Part shown: one piece after another, positions 9,592 to 18,800 of the stretch
Layout: the number at the start of each line of letters is the position of its first letter
How positions within the stretch are numbered: position 1 is the first letter of the stretch
Source: Hydrogenispora ethanolica
Lineage (GTDB): Bacteria > Bacillota > UBA4882 > UBA8346
Direction of reading: 5' to 3'
Length of the DNA: 54,066 nucleotides
NCBI RefSeq assembly: GCF_004340685.1
Contig: NZ_SLUN01000039.1
Span: forward strand, 1-54,066
Notes under the pieces: generated by a model
What the model was told of the DNA's origin: nothing
Seen by the model: the letters and a program-made list of their open reading frames with translations, nothing else
Databases searched by the model: none
Program-made: the position numbers and the translations under genes

Positions 9592-10224
9592 ATGGAATTG
9601 GCGGAATTGCAGGAAGCGAGCCCCGAATGGGGGGTGGCGGCTTTCCTCGATGTGGAGACTACGGGCTTGAATCCCTGGCGAGATGAGGTGATCGAGCTTT
9701 CCATTTATCTTTTCGCCTTTGACAGGGCGAGCGGGCGCATTCAGGGGATTCTCGGCCATTATACCGGCCTGCGGGAGCCGGCCTGCGCCATTTCTCCCGG
9801 CGCGGCCCGGGTGCATGGCATCACCAAGGATAGCATCAACGGCCGGAGCTTGGATGATGCCATGGTTGAGGCGCTGGTCGCCCGCGCCGAGTTTCTGATC
9901 GCGCATAACGCCGGTTTCGATTATTCCTTCGTGCGCAAGCTCTTCCCCAGCGTGGAGCGGAAGGTCTGGTACTGTTCGATGAACGGCATCAACTGGCGGA
10001 AGAAAGGCTTTCCCTCCAAGGGACTGCAGAATCTGCTCCGGGCCCATCGCATCGGGGCCGGGACCGCCCACCGGGCCGGCGACGATGTCCGCTCCTGCCT
10101 GATGTTGCTCTCCCAGATGAATGGCCAAGGCGTTACATACCTTTTGGAACTGCTCCAGGGGAGAAAATTTAAGGCCGGACCCAGCGCCCATTCTCCCCAA
10201 AGCGCCGGAGGGCAAACGAGCTGA
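9592..10224 (+). CDS. DnaQ-like 3'-5' exonuclease (DEDDh type)
   Basis: A 210-residue single-domain exonuclease related to the epsilon proofreading subunit of DNA polymerase III. Motif I is FLDVETTGL (about 18-26), motif II is AHNAGFDYSF (about 103-112), and motif III is HRAGDDVRSCL (about 162-172), whose His and Asp complete the DEDDh site. HGITKDSING is the usual linker segment. The ribosome site GAGGAGGAAG is well placed. It stands alone, convergent with the ABC exporter genes. Its role could be DNA repair or RNA trimming; the sequence does not decide. Confidence 0.88.
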   Translation: MELAELQEASPEWGVAAFLDVETTGLNPWRDEVIELSIYLFAFDRASGRIQGILGHYTGLREPACAISPGAARVHGITKDSINGRSLDDAMVEALVARAEFLIAHNAGFDYSFVRKLFPSVERKVWYCSMNGINWRKKGFPSKGLQNLLRAHRIGAGTAHRAGDDVRSCLMLLSQMNGQGVTYLLELLQGRKFKAGPSAHSPQSAGGQTS

Positions 10225-10244
10225 CGGCGGGTCGCACCGGAAAG

Positions 10245-12098
10245 TCACCGCCGGAACTGGCTGAAATAGAGATCGTGGTAGAATCCCCCGGCCGCCAGCA
10301 ATTGCCGGTGGTTGCCGCGCTCGATGATGGTGCCGCCGTGGATGACCAGGATTTGATCGGCTTCGCGGATGGTGCTCAGGCGATGGGCAATCACAAAACT
10401 GGTGCGGCCTTTCATCAGCTCCAGCATGGCTTGCTGAATATGCTGCTCGGTGCGGGTGTCGACGCTGCTGGTGGCTTCATCCAGGATCAGGATGGCCGGA
10501 TCGGCCAGGATCGCCCGGGCGATCGTCAAGAGCTGCCGCTGCCCCTGGCTGAGATTGCCGCCGTCCTCGCTGAGCAGCGTGTCGTAACCCTGCGGCAGCC
10601 GTTCGATGAAGAGATCGGCATTGGCCAAGCGCGCTGCCCGCTCCACCGCGGCGTCGCTGGCGTCGAGCCGGCCGTAGCGGATATTCTCGCGCACCGTATC
10701 CGCGAATAAATAACTCTCCTGCAGCACGATGCCGAGCGAGCGGCGGAGGCCGTCCTTGGGAAGGGTCCGGATGTCCCGGCCGTCGATGGTGATCGTCCCC
10801 CGGTCGATCTCGTAAAAACGGGTCAACAGGTTGACGATGGTGGTCTTGCCGGCGCCGGTCGGTCCCACCAGGGCGACGGTCTGCCCCGGAGCGGCCGTCA
10901 GGTCAATATGCTTCAGAATGGGCACCTCCGGCCGGTATCCGAAACAGACGTCCCGGAAGGCCACCGCGCCAGCGGTGACCGGCTCGGTTGGCGCGGACTG
11001 ATGCTCCTTCTCCGACTCCTCGTCCATCACCTCAAAGACTCTTTCCGCGCCGGCCAAGGCCGATTGGAGCATGTTGAACTGATTGGCCAGCTCGTTGATG
11101 GGCCGGCCGAACTGTTTGGCGTAGTTTAAGAAACTGGCAACCACGCCCACGGTGATCATTCCCCGGAGGGCCAGCCAGCCGCCGCCGGTCGCCACGATCG
11201 CGAAGACCGCGTTATTATTGATCAGGTTCATGAGCGGCGGAATGATCCCGGCGCAGATCTGGGCTCGGATCCCCACCCGGGTCAAGCGGCTGTTGATCGC
11301 TTGAAAATCGGCCACCGCCCGCGCCTCATGGGAAAAGGCCTTGACGACCCGTTGCCCGGAGACGATCTCCTCAATATAGCCGTTCAGGTTGCCGAGCTCT
11401 TTTTGCTGCAACGAAAAGTATTTGGCGGTGGATACGGCGATCCGCTTGGCGAGCCAGACGCCGAGGGGCACCACGGCCAGGCAGATTCCGGTCAACAGCG
11501 GACTGAGCCAGAGCATCAGGCCGACCGAGCCCAGGATGGTGATGAGGCTCGAGAAGACCTGGGTCACGCTCTGGCTCAAGGAGTTGTTGATGTTATCCAC
11601 GTCATTGGTCAGGCGGCTCATCAATTCGCCGTGGGTCTGCCGGTCAAAGAAGCGCACCGGCAAGGTCTGCAATTTGGCGAAGAGGTCCTGGCGCAGATCG
11701 CGGACGGTGATCTGCGCCACTCCGATGACCAGGTAGATCTGGAACCAAGTGGCCAGAGCGCCGCAACCGTAGATCACCGCCAAAAGCAGGGCGATCCCGC
11801 CGAGCTTGCCGAAGTTCACGGCCCCCGCGCCGCCCACCATGCTGTCGATGGCCCGGCCGATCAGGAAAGGCCCTGCCAAGGTACAGGCCGAACTGGCCAA
11901 CACCAGCAGGAAGACGGCGATCAGCCCGGTTTTTTGCCGCTGCAAATAACCCCATAGCCGCTTCAGCGTGGCCAGGCCGTTCTTGGCCTTGCCTTGCGGC
12001 CCCATGAAAGGGACGCCGTGGCGCGGACCGCCCGGCCGCATGCCGGCCATCATCCTGGCCGGCGGCTGAGAAGGTTGCCCCGAATTTTTCTCCGCCAT
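10245..12098 (-). CDS. ABC exporter half-transporter, catalytically complete subunit
   Basis: A 617-residue exporter: Gly/Pro-rich N-terminal tail, six transmembrane helices (about 50-330), then a nucleotide-binding domain. Walker A is GPTGAGKTT, the Q-loop is IVLQESYLF, the signature is LSQGQRQ, Walker B is ILILDEATSSVD with catalytic Glu, and the switch is VIAHRLST. The upstream partner has Asp and Gln at the last two positions, so together they form a heterodimeric exporter with one degenerate ATP site, as in LmrCD or TM287/288. The start follows the partner stop with no gap and has AGGAGG upstream. MarR control suggests export of drugs or toxic compounds. Confidence 0.92.
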   Translation of the reverse strand: MAEKNSGQPSQPPARMMAGMRPGGPRHGVPFMGPQGKAKNGLATLKRLWGYLQRQKTGLIAVFLLVLASSACTLAGPFLIGRAIDSMVGGAGAVNFGKLGGIALLLAVIYGCGALATWFQIYLVIGVAQITVRDLRQDLFAKLQTLPVRFFDRQTHGELMSRLTNDVDNINNSLSQSVTQVFSSLITILGSVGLMLWLSPLLTGICLAVVPLGVWLAKRIAVSTAKYFSLQQKELGNLNGYIEEIVSGQRVVKAFSHEARAVADFQAINSRLTRVGIRAQICAGIIPPLMNLINNNAVFAIVATGGGWLALRGMITVGVVASFLNYAKQFGRPINELANQFNMLQSALAGAERVFEVMDEESEKEHQSAPTEPVTAGAVAFRDVCFGYRPEVPILKHIDLTAAPGQTVALVGPTGAGKTTIVNLLTRFYEIDRGTITIDGRDIRTLPKDGLRRSLGIVLQESYLFADTVRENIRYGRLDASDAAVERAARLANADLFIERLPQGYDTLLSEDGGNLSQGQRQLLTIARAILADPAILILDEATSSVDTRTEQHIQQAMLELMKGRTSFVIAHRLSTIREADQILVIHGGTIIERGNHRQLLAAGGFYHDLYFSQFRR

Positions 12099-13823
12099 TC
12101 AAACCGCCTCCTCGCCCAATTGCGATTGATAGATGTCCTGATAAAGCGCGCAGGATTGCAGCAGTTCCCGGTGGGTGCCGCGGGCGACGATCCGGCCGTC
12201 GTCCAGCACCAGGATCTGATCGGCATCGATCACGCTGCTGATGCGCTGCGCGATGACCAGGCAGGTCACGCCGGACATGGCTTTGAGCGCTTGCTGGATT
12301 CGGGCTTCGGTACGCAGATCCACCGCGCTGGTGCTGTCGTCCAGGATCAGAATGGCAGGCCGGCGCAAGAGCGCCCGGGCGATCGCCAGCCGCTGCTTCT
12401 GGCCGCCGGAGAGGTTGACGCCGCGTTGGCCGAGGACGGTTCCGTAGCCGTCGGGCAGCTGGCTGATGAATTCGTGCGCCTGGGCGGCCTCGGCCGCGGC
12501 GCGCACTTCCGCCTCCGATGCCTCCGGCCGGCCCCAGCGGATATTCTCCAGGATGGTCCCGGAGAAGAGCACCGACTCCTGCAGCACCATGCCGATGGCT
12601 TGGCGCAGCGCTTCCAGGGGATAATCCCGGACATCGGTCCCGTCGACGAGTACCCGCCCGGCCGTCACATCGTAGAAACGGGGGATCAGGTTGACCAGCG
12701 TCGATTTGCCGGAACCGGTCGCACCGAGGATCGCCGTGGTCTGGCCCGGCAGCACCGTGAGGTCCAGATCGCGGAGCACCGCGGCGCCGCCCCCGCCCCG
12801 GTAGCGGAAAGAGACGTTTTGAAAGTCGATCCGGCCCTGCCGGATGGCCTGGGCCGCCGGGCGCGCCGGATCCCGAATCGGGGCCTCGGCGGCCAGCACT
12901 TCCAGAATGCGGTCGGCCGAGGCCTTGGCCCGGGAGATGGCCATCAGCATGAAAGCCACCATCATGAGGGAGAAGAGGATCTGCACCATGTAATTGATGA
13001 AGGCCATCACCTGTCCCACCTGCATGTTGCCGGAATTGACCCGTACCCCGCCGAACCAGACCACGGCGATGACGCCCAGGTTCATCAGGAGAAACATCAG
13101 CGGCATGGTCAGCCCGACCAGCCGCGAAGCTTTGGTGGCGATCGCCGTCAAGGCTTCGTTGGCATCGCCGAAGCGCCGCTTCTCGTAGTCGGACCGGACG
13201 AAGGCCTTGACCACCCGGACGCCGGCCAGGTTCTCGCGGATGACGGTGTTGACCCGGTCCAGCCGCTGCTGCACCTGGTTGAAGAGCGGGAAGCCCTTGC
13301 GGATCACCCCGGTGAGGGCCAGGATCAACAACGGCATGATCACCAGCAGGATGGCGGCCAGCCCGGGATTGATCATCAGGGCCAGGATGATGCCGCCCAG
13401 ACCCATCAAAGGCGCCCGGACCATGATCCGCAGCATCGCCAGGACCACGTTCTGGAGCTGCACCACATCATTGGTGAGCCGGGTGATCAGCGAGGCCGTC
13501 TTGAAGGTATCCAGATTTTCAAAGGAGAAGGATTGCACTTTTTGAAAGAGGTCGTTGCGGAGGTCGGCGCTGAATTTCTGCGAGGCGACGCTGGCAAAGA
13601 CGGTACAGCCGACCCCGCCGGCCATGCCGATCAGGGTGATCCCGATCATCAGCGCGCCGGTCCGCAGGATAAAGCCCATATCGCCGCCGGCGATCCCATG
13701 GTCGACGATCCGCGCCATGAAGGTCGGCTGCAGCAGATCGGCGACCACCTCCACGATCATCAGCAGCGGCGCCAGGAGCGCCGCCTTCCAGTACGGTTTT
13801 AAGTAGGATGCCAGTCTTTTCAT
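12099..13823 (-). CDS. ABC exporter half-transporter, degenerate-site subunit
   Basis: A 574-residue exporter with six transmembrane helices (about 15-310) and an ATPase domain: Walker A GATGSGKST, Q-loop MVLQESVLF, signature LSGGQKQR. Walker B reads ILILDDSTSAVD, with Asp in place of the catalytic Glu, and the switch is VIAQRISS, with Gln in place of His. These are the hallmark changes of the non-hydrolysing half of heterodimeric exporters. ATG 13823 has AAGGAG 8 nt upstream; an upstream TTG (13886) has no support. It lies 96 bp downstream of marR on the same strand, presumably in one operon. Confidence 0.92.
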   Translation of the reverse strand: MKRLASYLKPYWKAALLAPLLMIVEVVADLLQPTFMARIVDHGIAGGDMGFILRTGALMIGITLIGMAGGVGCTVFASVASQKFSADLRNDLFQKVQSFSFENLDTFKTASLITRLTNDVVQLQNVVLAMLRIMVRAPLMGLGGIILALMINPGLAAILLVIMPLLILALTGVIRKGFPLFNQVQQRLDRVNTVIRENLAGVRVVKAFVRSDYEKRRFGDANEALTAIATKASRLVGLTMPLMFLLMNLGVIAVVWFGGVRVNSGNMQVGQVMAFINYMVQILFSLMMVAFMLMAISRAKASADRILEVLAAEAPIRDPARPAAQAIRQGRIDFQNVSFRYRGGGGAAVLRDLDLTVLPGQTTAILGATGSGKSTLVNLIPRFYDVTAGRVLVDGTDVRDYPLEALRQAIGMVLQESVLFSGTILENIRWGRPEASEAEVRAAAEAAQAHEFISQLPDGYGTVLGQRGVNLSGGQKQRLAIARALLRRPAILILDDSTSAVDLRTEARIQQALKAMSGVTCLVIAQRISSVIDADQILVLDDGRIVARGTHRELLQSCALYQDIYQSQLGEEAV

Positions 13824-13919
13824 GAGGTCACTCCTTGATTCGGGGATAGGATGGTCTGGCGCGCACCGGGAGCGAAAAAAACGCAATTAGTTTGACGCCT
13901 AAATATTTGACCGGGCCGT

Positions 13920-14360
13920 TCACTCCGCTTCGGGCCGGGCCAGATTGTCGTGCATCTGGAGGAGGAACCGCCGCAGCAGCACCCGTTCCTCAAGGGTGAA
14001 GCCGGCGAAGCATTGGTCGTTCAATTGTTTGTGGACCGCCTCCACCTCCACCCGGATCCTGCGGCCCGCCTCGGTGAGGTAGACCCGGGACACCCGCAGG
14101 TCCCCGGGGTCGGGCCGCCGCTCCAGGAGACCGGTCCTTTCCATCCGCTGCAGCATTACGGTGATGGTGGCCGGCGCCACCTGCAGCCGTTCGGCGAATT
14201 CTTTTTGGGTGCGGCCGTCCCGCTCCCACAGCATGAAGAGGAGCGGCGACTGCCCCGGGTACAGGCCGAGTTTTCCCAGGAGGGCGTGGGTGCGTTGGCG
14301 GTGAATGTTGATAAACTGCCGCAAGGCGTGGCTTAAGGATTGTCGATCCAGCGGGTCCAT
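13920..14360 (-). CDS. MarR-family transcriptional regulator
   Basis: A 146-residue winged-helix repressor. The wHTH is clear: LLFMLWERDGRTQKEFAERL, then APATITVMLQRMERTGLLER as recognition helix, and the DPGDLRVSRVYLTEAG wing. Helices at both ends form the dimer interface. ATG 14360 has AGAGGA 9-10 nt upstream; the open frame extends further but crosses the promoter. It heads an operon with the two ABC exporter genes, and a palindrome sits between its promoter and start, so it probably represses the exporter and itself until a ligand binds. Confidence 0.92.
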   Translation of the reverse strand: MDPLDRQSLSHALRQFINIHRQRTHALLGKLGLYPGQSPLLFMLWERDGRTQKEFAERLQVAPATITVMLQRMERTGLLERRPDPGDLRVSRVYLTEAGRRIRVEVEAVHKQLNDQCFAGFTLEERVLLRRFLLQMHDNLARPEAE

Positions 14361-14380
14361 GGGTCTGCGTCCTCTTTTAG

Positions 14381-14392
14381 TTAGTCGTCTAA
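14381..14392. promoter_or_regulatory. candidate MarR operator
   Basis: TTAGTCGTCTAA has TTAG/CTAA half sites around 4 bp. It lies between the -10 box and the start codon of marR, covering the expected transcription start, a usual place for autoregulation. The binding is inferred. Confidence 0.5.
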
Positions 14393-14397
14393 TTGAT

Positions 14398-14425
14398 AGC
14401 ATAGCATGACATTGCAATTTGTCAA
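14398..14425 (-). promoter_or_regulatory. sigma-A promoter of the marR-ABC operon
   Basis: Reading leftward, a perfect TTGACA (14425-14420) is followed after 16 bp by TATGCT (14403-14398). The start point would fall within or next to the TTAG palindrome. Confidence 0.7.
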
Positions 14426-14660
14426 CCCTCTGTTTTTGAACGGGGCGGAGCATAAGGTTCGGCCGGAAGGGAAGCAGCGACGCCGCCCCCGGCAAGGACC
14501 GATTGGAGGACACGGGCAGAACCCCGAATTCCTCAATGATTGGATTGGGTCAGCGAACGGGCATGTTCGGCGGCAGAAAATTCTCCGTGAGCTGCCGGAG
14601 AAACGTGTTCAGCCACTGCGCATCCTTCCACAGCCACCGAAGGGTTTCGTTCAGTTACGG

Positions 14661-14891
14661 AAAGAGCTCGCACAGTAACTGTGCGAAATGGTTTCGTAAG
14701 AAAGCGAAAATACGCAGCAACCGGGCGAGCTTACGCAGTAACTGGGCGAGCTTGCACAGCGACCGGGCGAGGAACCACGGCAACTGCGCGGGCATGCGCA
14801 ACCACTGCGCGAGAATGCACGGTAACGGAGCGAGGATGCGCAGCAGCTGAGTGAACACGCCCGGCGGCTGCGCAAGGATACTGCAATTTGC
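14661..14891. repeat. degenerate 21-bp palindromic tandem repeat, array 1 (11 units)
   Basis: Eleven consecutive 21-bp units fill this gap between marR and the FHA gene. The consensus is roughly GCGAGCATGC followed by NCAGNAACTG. Examples are units at 14724, 14745, 14787 and 14808. The end of each unit tends to be a short palindrome (CACAGTAACTGTG spans the first unit end), and arms vary between CAG/CTG and CGG/CCG. Because 21 is a multiple of three, several frames stay open and encode heptad repeats, but no start, ribosome site or known protein supports coding. The same repeat recurs at 39411-39641. The rest of 14426-15011 shows no gene. Confidence 0.8.
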
Positions 14892-15011
14892 AATTCTCTC
14901 ATTTGAAAAATGGAACGATAGGAATATTTGGAATGCTGTAGAATATTAAAATATGATTTGATTTTAGCGGAAATATACTCGCTTTGAGCCATTCATAACG
15001 GCGGGGGCGCA

Positions 15012-15635
15012 ATGTCCAAAAAACCAGGCAGAGCTTTTTTGCTTGTCACCAAGGGTTCTCCTCATGGTCAACGGGAATCCTTTTCCATATCCAAAGAGCG
15101 TTATTCGATCGGACGGGCTTGGGAGGCTCACCGGCCGGATCTGGCGTTCGTCAGCGCCTACATTTCCCGGAATCATGCCGAGATTACCATGGTGAACGAT
15201 GGTTATGCGATCACGGATCACAGTAAACACGGGACGGCCGTCAATGGGATGTTGTTAAACAAAAACGAGCCGTATCCGTTGAATCACGGAGATACCATTG
15301 ATCTGGCCGGAAGCGAGGTTGTATTGAGTTTTTTTATCGAAACTTGTCCGGACGAAACACTGCCGTGGCCTCATCAAAAGGAGACCGATATCGTGCTGGA
15401 TGAGGCGAAGCGGGAGGTGTTGATTGCAGGCCGGCCGATCGAACTCACCGGCAATCTCTATGCATTATTCCGGCTTTTGTACCGAAACCGGGGATCTGCG
15501 GTTGACAGCCTGACCATCAAGAGGACGGTGTGGCCGGAGCGGTGTCAGGAAGCGGGCAGCCCGTTGGTCGGGGATGAGGAAGTCATCGTCCTGGTCAAAC
15601 GGTTACGGGAAAACTGGGGAAAGATGGGGCATTGA
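15012..15635 (+). CDS. FHA-domain / winged-helix regulator, 3' end frameshifted
   Basis: A 207-residue product as read. Residues about 5-115 form a phosphothreonine-binding FHA domain with the expected motifs: SIGR, SRNHAE and a final NG. Residues 130-205 form an OmpR-type winged helix (LTGNLYALFRLLYRNRG, then DEEVIVLVKRLREN). The frame stops at 15635 just before the last strand. The missing end, ALICNKRGYGYLLK, is read in the next frame up to TAG 15671-15673, exactly as in OmpR-type proteins. One missing A near 15620 (GGGGAAAGATGGGG) explains this, so it is a recent mutation or a read error. A Ser/Thr kinase follows and may phosphorylate its binding partner. The ribosome site (GGGGG) is weak. 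Confidence 0.8.
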   Translation: MSKKPGRAFLLVTKGSPHGQRESFSISKERYSIGRAWEAHRPDLAFVSAYISRNHAEITMVNDGYAITDHSKHGTAVNGMLLNKNEPYPLNHGDTIDLAGSEVVLSFFIETCPDETLPWPHQKETDIVLDEAKREVLIAGRPIELTGNLYALFRLLYRNRGSAVDSLTIKRTVWPERCQEAGSPLVGDEEVIVLVKRLRENWGKMGH

Positions 15636-15679
15636 TCTGTAATAAACGAGGTTACGGTTATCTGTTGAAATAGCCCGAG

Positions 15680-15854
15680 AGTCTAGAGTCTAGAGTCGAA
15701 AGTCTAAAGTCTAAAGTCTAAAGTCTAGAGTCGAAAGTCTAAAGTCTAAAGTCTAAAGTCTAGAGTCGAAAGTCTAAAGTCTAGAGTCTAAAGTCGAAAG
15801 TCTAAAGTCTAGAGTCTAAAGTCTAAAGTCTAAAGTCTAAAGTCTAAAGTCAAA
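15680..15854. repeat. 25-copy tandem heptamer array
   Basis: Twenty-five uninterrupted 7-bp units, AGTCTAA with variants AGTCTAG, AGTCGAA and a last AGTCAAA. The variants repeat in blocks (a TAG unit then a CGAA unit, every five units early on), showing growth by duplication of longer blocks. It begins 7 bp after the natural end of the FHA/wHTH frame and ends 41 bp before the kinase start. It contains stop codons, so it is not coding. Confidence 0.97.
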
Positions 15855-15895
15855 GACTCGAAGTCATCATATCGTTTACGAATCAATGGCGGTTT

Positions 15896-18800
15896 ATGGA
15901 GATGAATGCGGATCGTTTTTGCCTGGGATGTATGACCGAAAACAGCGGGACGGATGTTTGTCCCCATTGCGGCTGGAAAAAAACGGCCGTTCCGGAGTCG
16001 GCTCTTTTTTTACGTCCCGGCACGGTATTAAAAGGCCGTTATCTGATCGGCCGGGTTCTGGGGTATGGCGGTTTCGGCATTACCTATCTGGCTTATGATC
16101 TCGATCTCCACATGAAACTGGCAATCAAGGAATACCTGCCTCACCACTTGGTGACCCGCACCCTGGAGAGCGCCACCGTCTCGGTTTACAGCGGCGCTGC
16201 TAGAGACTGTTTCGCCGCGGGATTGCAAAAGTTCATCACTGAAGCCAGAATGCTGGCGAAGTTCAATGCGCATCCATGCATCGTTTCGGTGTATGGATTT
16301 TTTAAACAAAACGGCACCGCGTATATGGTCATGGAGTACGTGGAAGGCATAACCTTTCACGAGTATCTTGATCGAGCCGGCGGAAGGATCGCCTATGATG
16401 ATGCCGCCGCAATCATGCTCCCGGTCATCGATGCGCTGCAGGAGGTCCACGCCGCGGGAATCCTCCACCGGGACATCAGCCCGGATAATATCTATATGAC
16501 CAAGTACAATCAGATCAAGCTGCTCGACTTCGGGGCGGCCCGGTATGCCGTGGGGGAGCGGAGCAAAACGGTTTCGGTGTTGCTGAAACCCGGCTATGCG
16601 CCGCTGGAGCAGTATCAGACGCATGGCGATCAGGGCCCTTGGACCGATGTTTATGGAGTGGCGGCAACGCTCTACCGGGCAGTTTCTGGAGTGGCGCCTG
16701 TGGAAGCGCTGGCCCGGGTCGAAACGGACCCGCTGCGGCGGCCTTCGGAGTTGGGAGCGGCCATACCGCCGGAAAAGGAAGCGATCGTGATCCGGGCTTT
16801 GTCCGTCAAGGCCAAAGAGCGCTATCAAACTATGAAGGATTTCCGGGTGGCGTTATGGGGAGTGGAAGCTGCGGCAGGCGTCGACACCGCCGGCGCGGTT
16901 CAGCCAAAGCCGGAGCAGCACAGGATCTTTCTGCCGTGGAGCCGGGCAAACGAAGGACTCACGGCCGAGAAAAGCCGGCCGGCGCAGTGGAAACGACATC
17001 GCGGGTTGCTGGCCGCATCCGGTTTGTTTTTATTGCTCGCGATCATTGGGATGTTATTTAACCCGCCCTTCAAACCCATGATTCAGCCGGATAAAGCGGT
17101 GCAGTCCCAACCGCCCGCTTTCACGGCAGCCAAACCGTCCCCTCCCGTTCCGCTCCCGGAAGGATTGGGGACGGCTCCTCCGGCGACCTCCGAGCCTGTG
17201 GAAACAACCCCACCGGCCCAGACCATCTTGCCGTCTCCTCCCCAAGCCGCTTCGACCCGTTCCCTCATGATCTATGTGAGACTCGCCGGGAATGACGCGA
17301 ATCCCGGGACCAGTTGGAGACTGGCCAAGCGAACGGTCGGGGCTGCGCTCGGTATCGCCAGTCCGGGCGATGCGATCTGGGTGGCTGCCGGGACCTATAC
17401 CGAAAACATTGAGATCGACAAGGGAATCAAACTATTTGGAGGGTTTGCCGGGAAAGAGAACGGCTTGGAGCAACGGAACAGCGCCGTCCATCCGACAATT
17501 CTGGATGGGAATCAACGGGATAGCGTAATGAAAGTCATGCCCGGCGTAACGGATGTAAGGATCGACGGGTTTATCATCCAAAACGGAAAGGCCGAGAATG
17601 GCGGCGGAATTAGCTGCATGTCCGGCTCGGAGACGAAAATCAGCCATTCGCTTATTCGGAACAATACGGCGGGCCGGGGTGGCGGAATCAACGCCAAAAA
17701 CAAAGCCATCTTGACACTGGAGAAGTGCATTGTGACCGATAATACCAGCGACGGCAACGGGGGCGGCATCTTATGTTTCGGTGATTCGCAAGCGACGTTT
17801 GCCGGGAATACCATTCGCAACAATACTTCCGACCGCGGCGGCGGGATTTACCTCGACGTGAACTCCAAGGCATCGGTGACCCAGACCATTATCGATCATA
17901 ATACCGCCAGGGTCCACGGGGGCGGAATATGGTGCGGCAACCTATCGTCATTGACGGTTACCGACACCACCCTATCCGACAACCGGGCGCGTTCGAACGG
18001 CGGCGGGATTTATCTATACCGTTCCGGTGAGAGGTTTACCGGGAATATTATCCGGAATAACGCCGCAGAGTGCGGCGGCGGAATCTTCCTTGGTACCGGC
18101 TCCGACGCAACCATGGAAAAGAATATCATTGAGCGGAACACAGCCAGCCTCGAGGGAGGCGGAATCTATTCCAAACTGACTCGGCTGTCAGCCGCGGATA
18201 ACACCATATCCGGTAATCAGGCGGTTTTGGGCGGCGGCGGGATTCACATCAATCAAGGTTCTTCCGAGATCATCCGCAATGTGATTCATCATAACCGGGC
18301 TGGCGGGAATGATCCGTCTGAAAATTTCGGAGGCGGCATCGAATGCCGTTCCGCTAAGAGCCTATACCTTGCGGAAAACCGGATTAACGATAATCAAGTA
18401 GACTCGGCGGGTACCGGTTATGCCGCGGGCGGCGGTATTTTTATCGATGCCACCGAATCAGCCACGATCACCAATTGCCAGTTTTATAACAATCAAGCCG
18501 TCAGCCGCGGCTCGGCCTGGCCTCACGGCGGCGCAATCGCTGTTTCCGGCAAGATCACCAGGGCCAGGATCTACAATTGCGTCGTCGCCGGCAATTCGGC
18601 GGAAAACTCTTCAAACCCGCAGGTTTCCGGGAACGGCGGCGGTATCGTCTGCAAGTCAGCGGCTACCCTCGAGGTCATCAACTCGACTCTGGTTAAAAAC
18701 CGGGCAACCTTCGGCGGAGGTTTGGATATGGCGGGCGATAGCGGCCGGCTGAGCGTCGTCAATACGATTGTGGCCCATAACTCATCCGGTTTCAATGTCC

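Noticed and set aside
11994-13802. 602-codon open frame on the plus strand opposite the ABC exporter genes
   Set aside because: It is antisense to two clear ABC genes, has His/Asp/Gln-rich low-complexity translation and no family motif. It arises from GC-rich codon bias.
14655-14858. Heptad-repeat peptide frames in the first 21-bp array (and the same at 39464-39715)
   Set aside because: Open on both strands simply because 21 is divisible by three; no start with ribosome site and no preference for one frame.
15680-15854. CRISPR or coding repeat in the heptamer array
   Set aside because: Units are 7 bp with no spacers and create stop codons in every frame.
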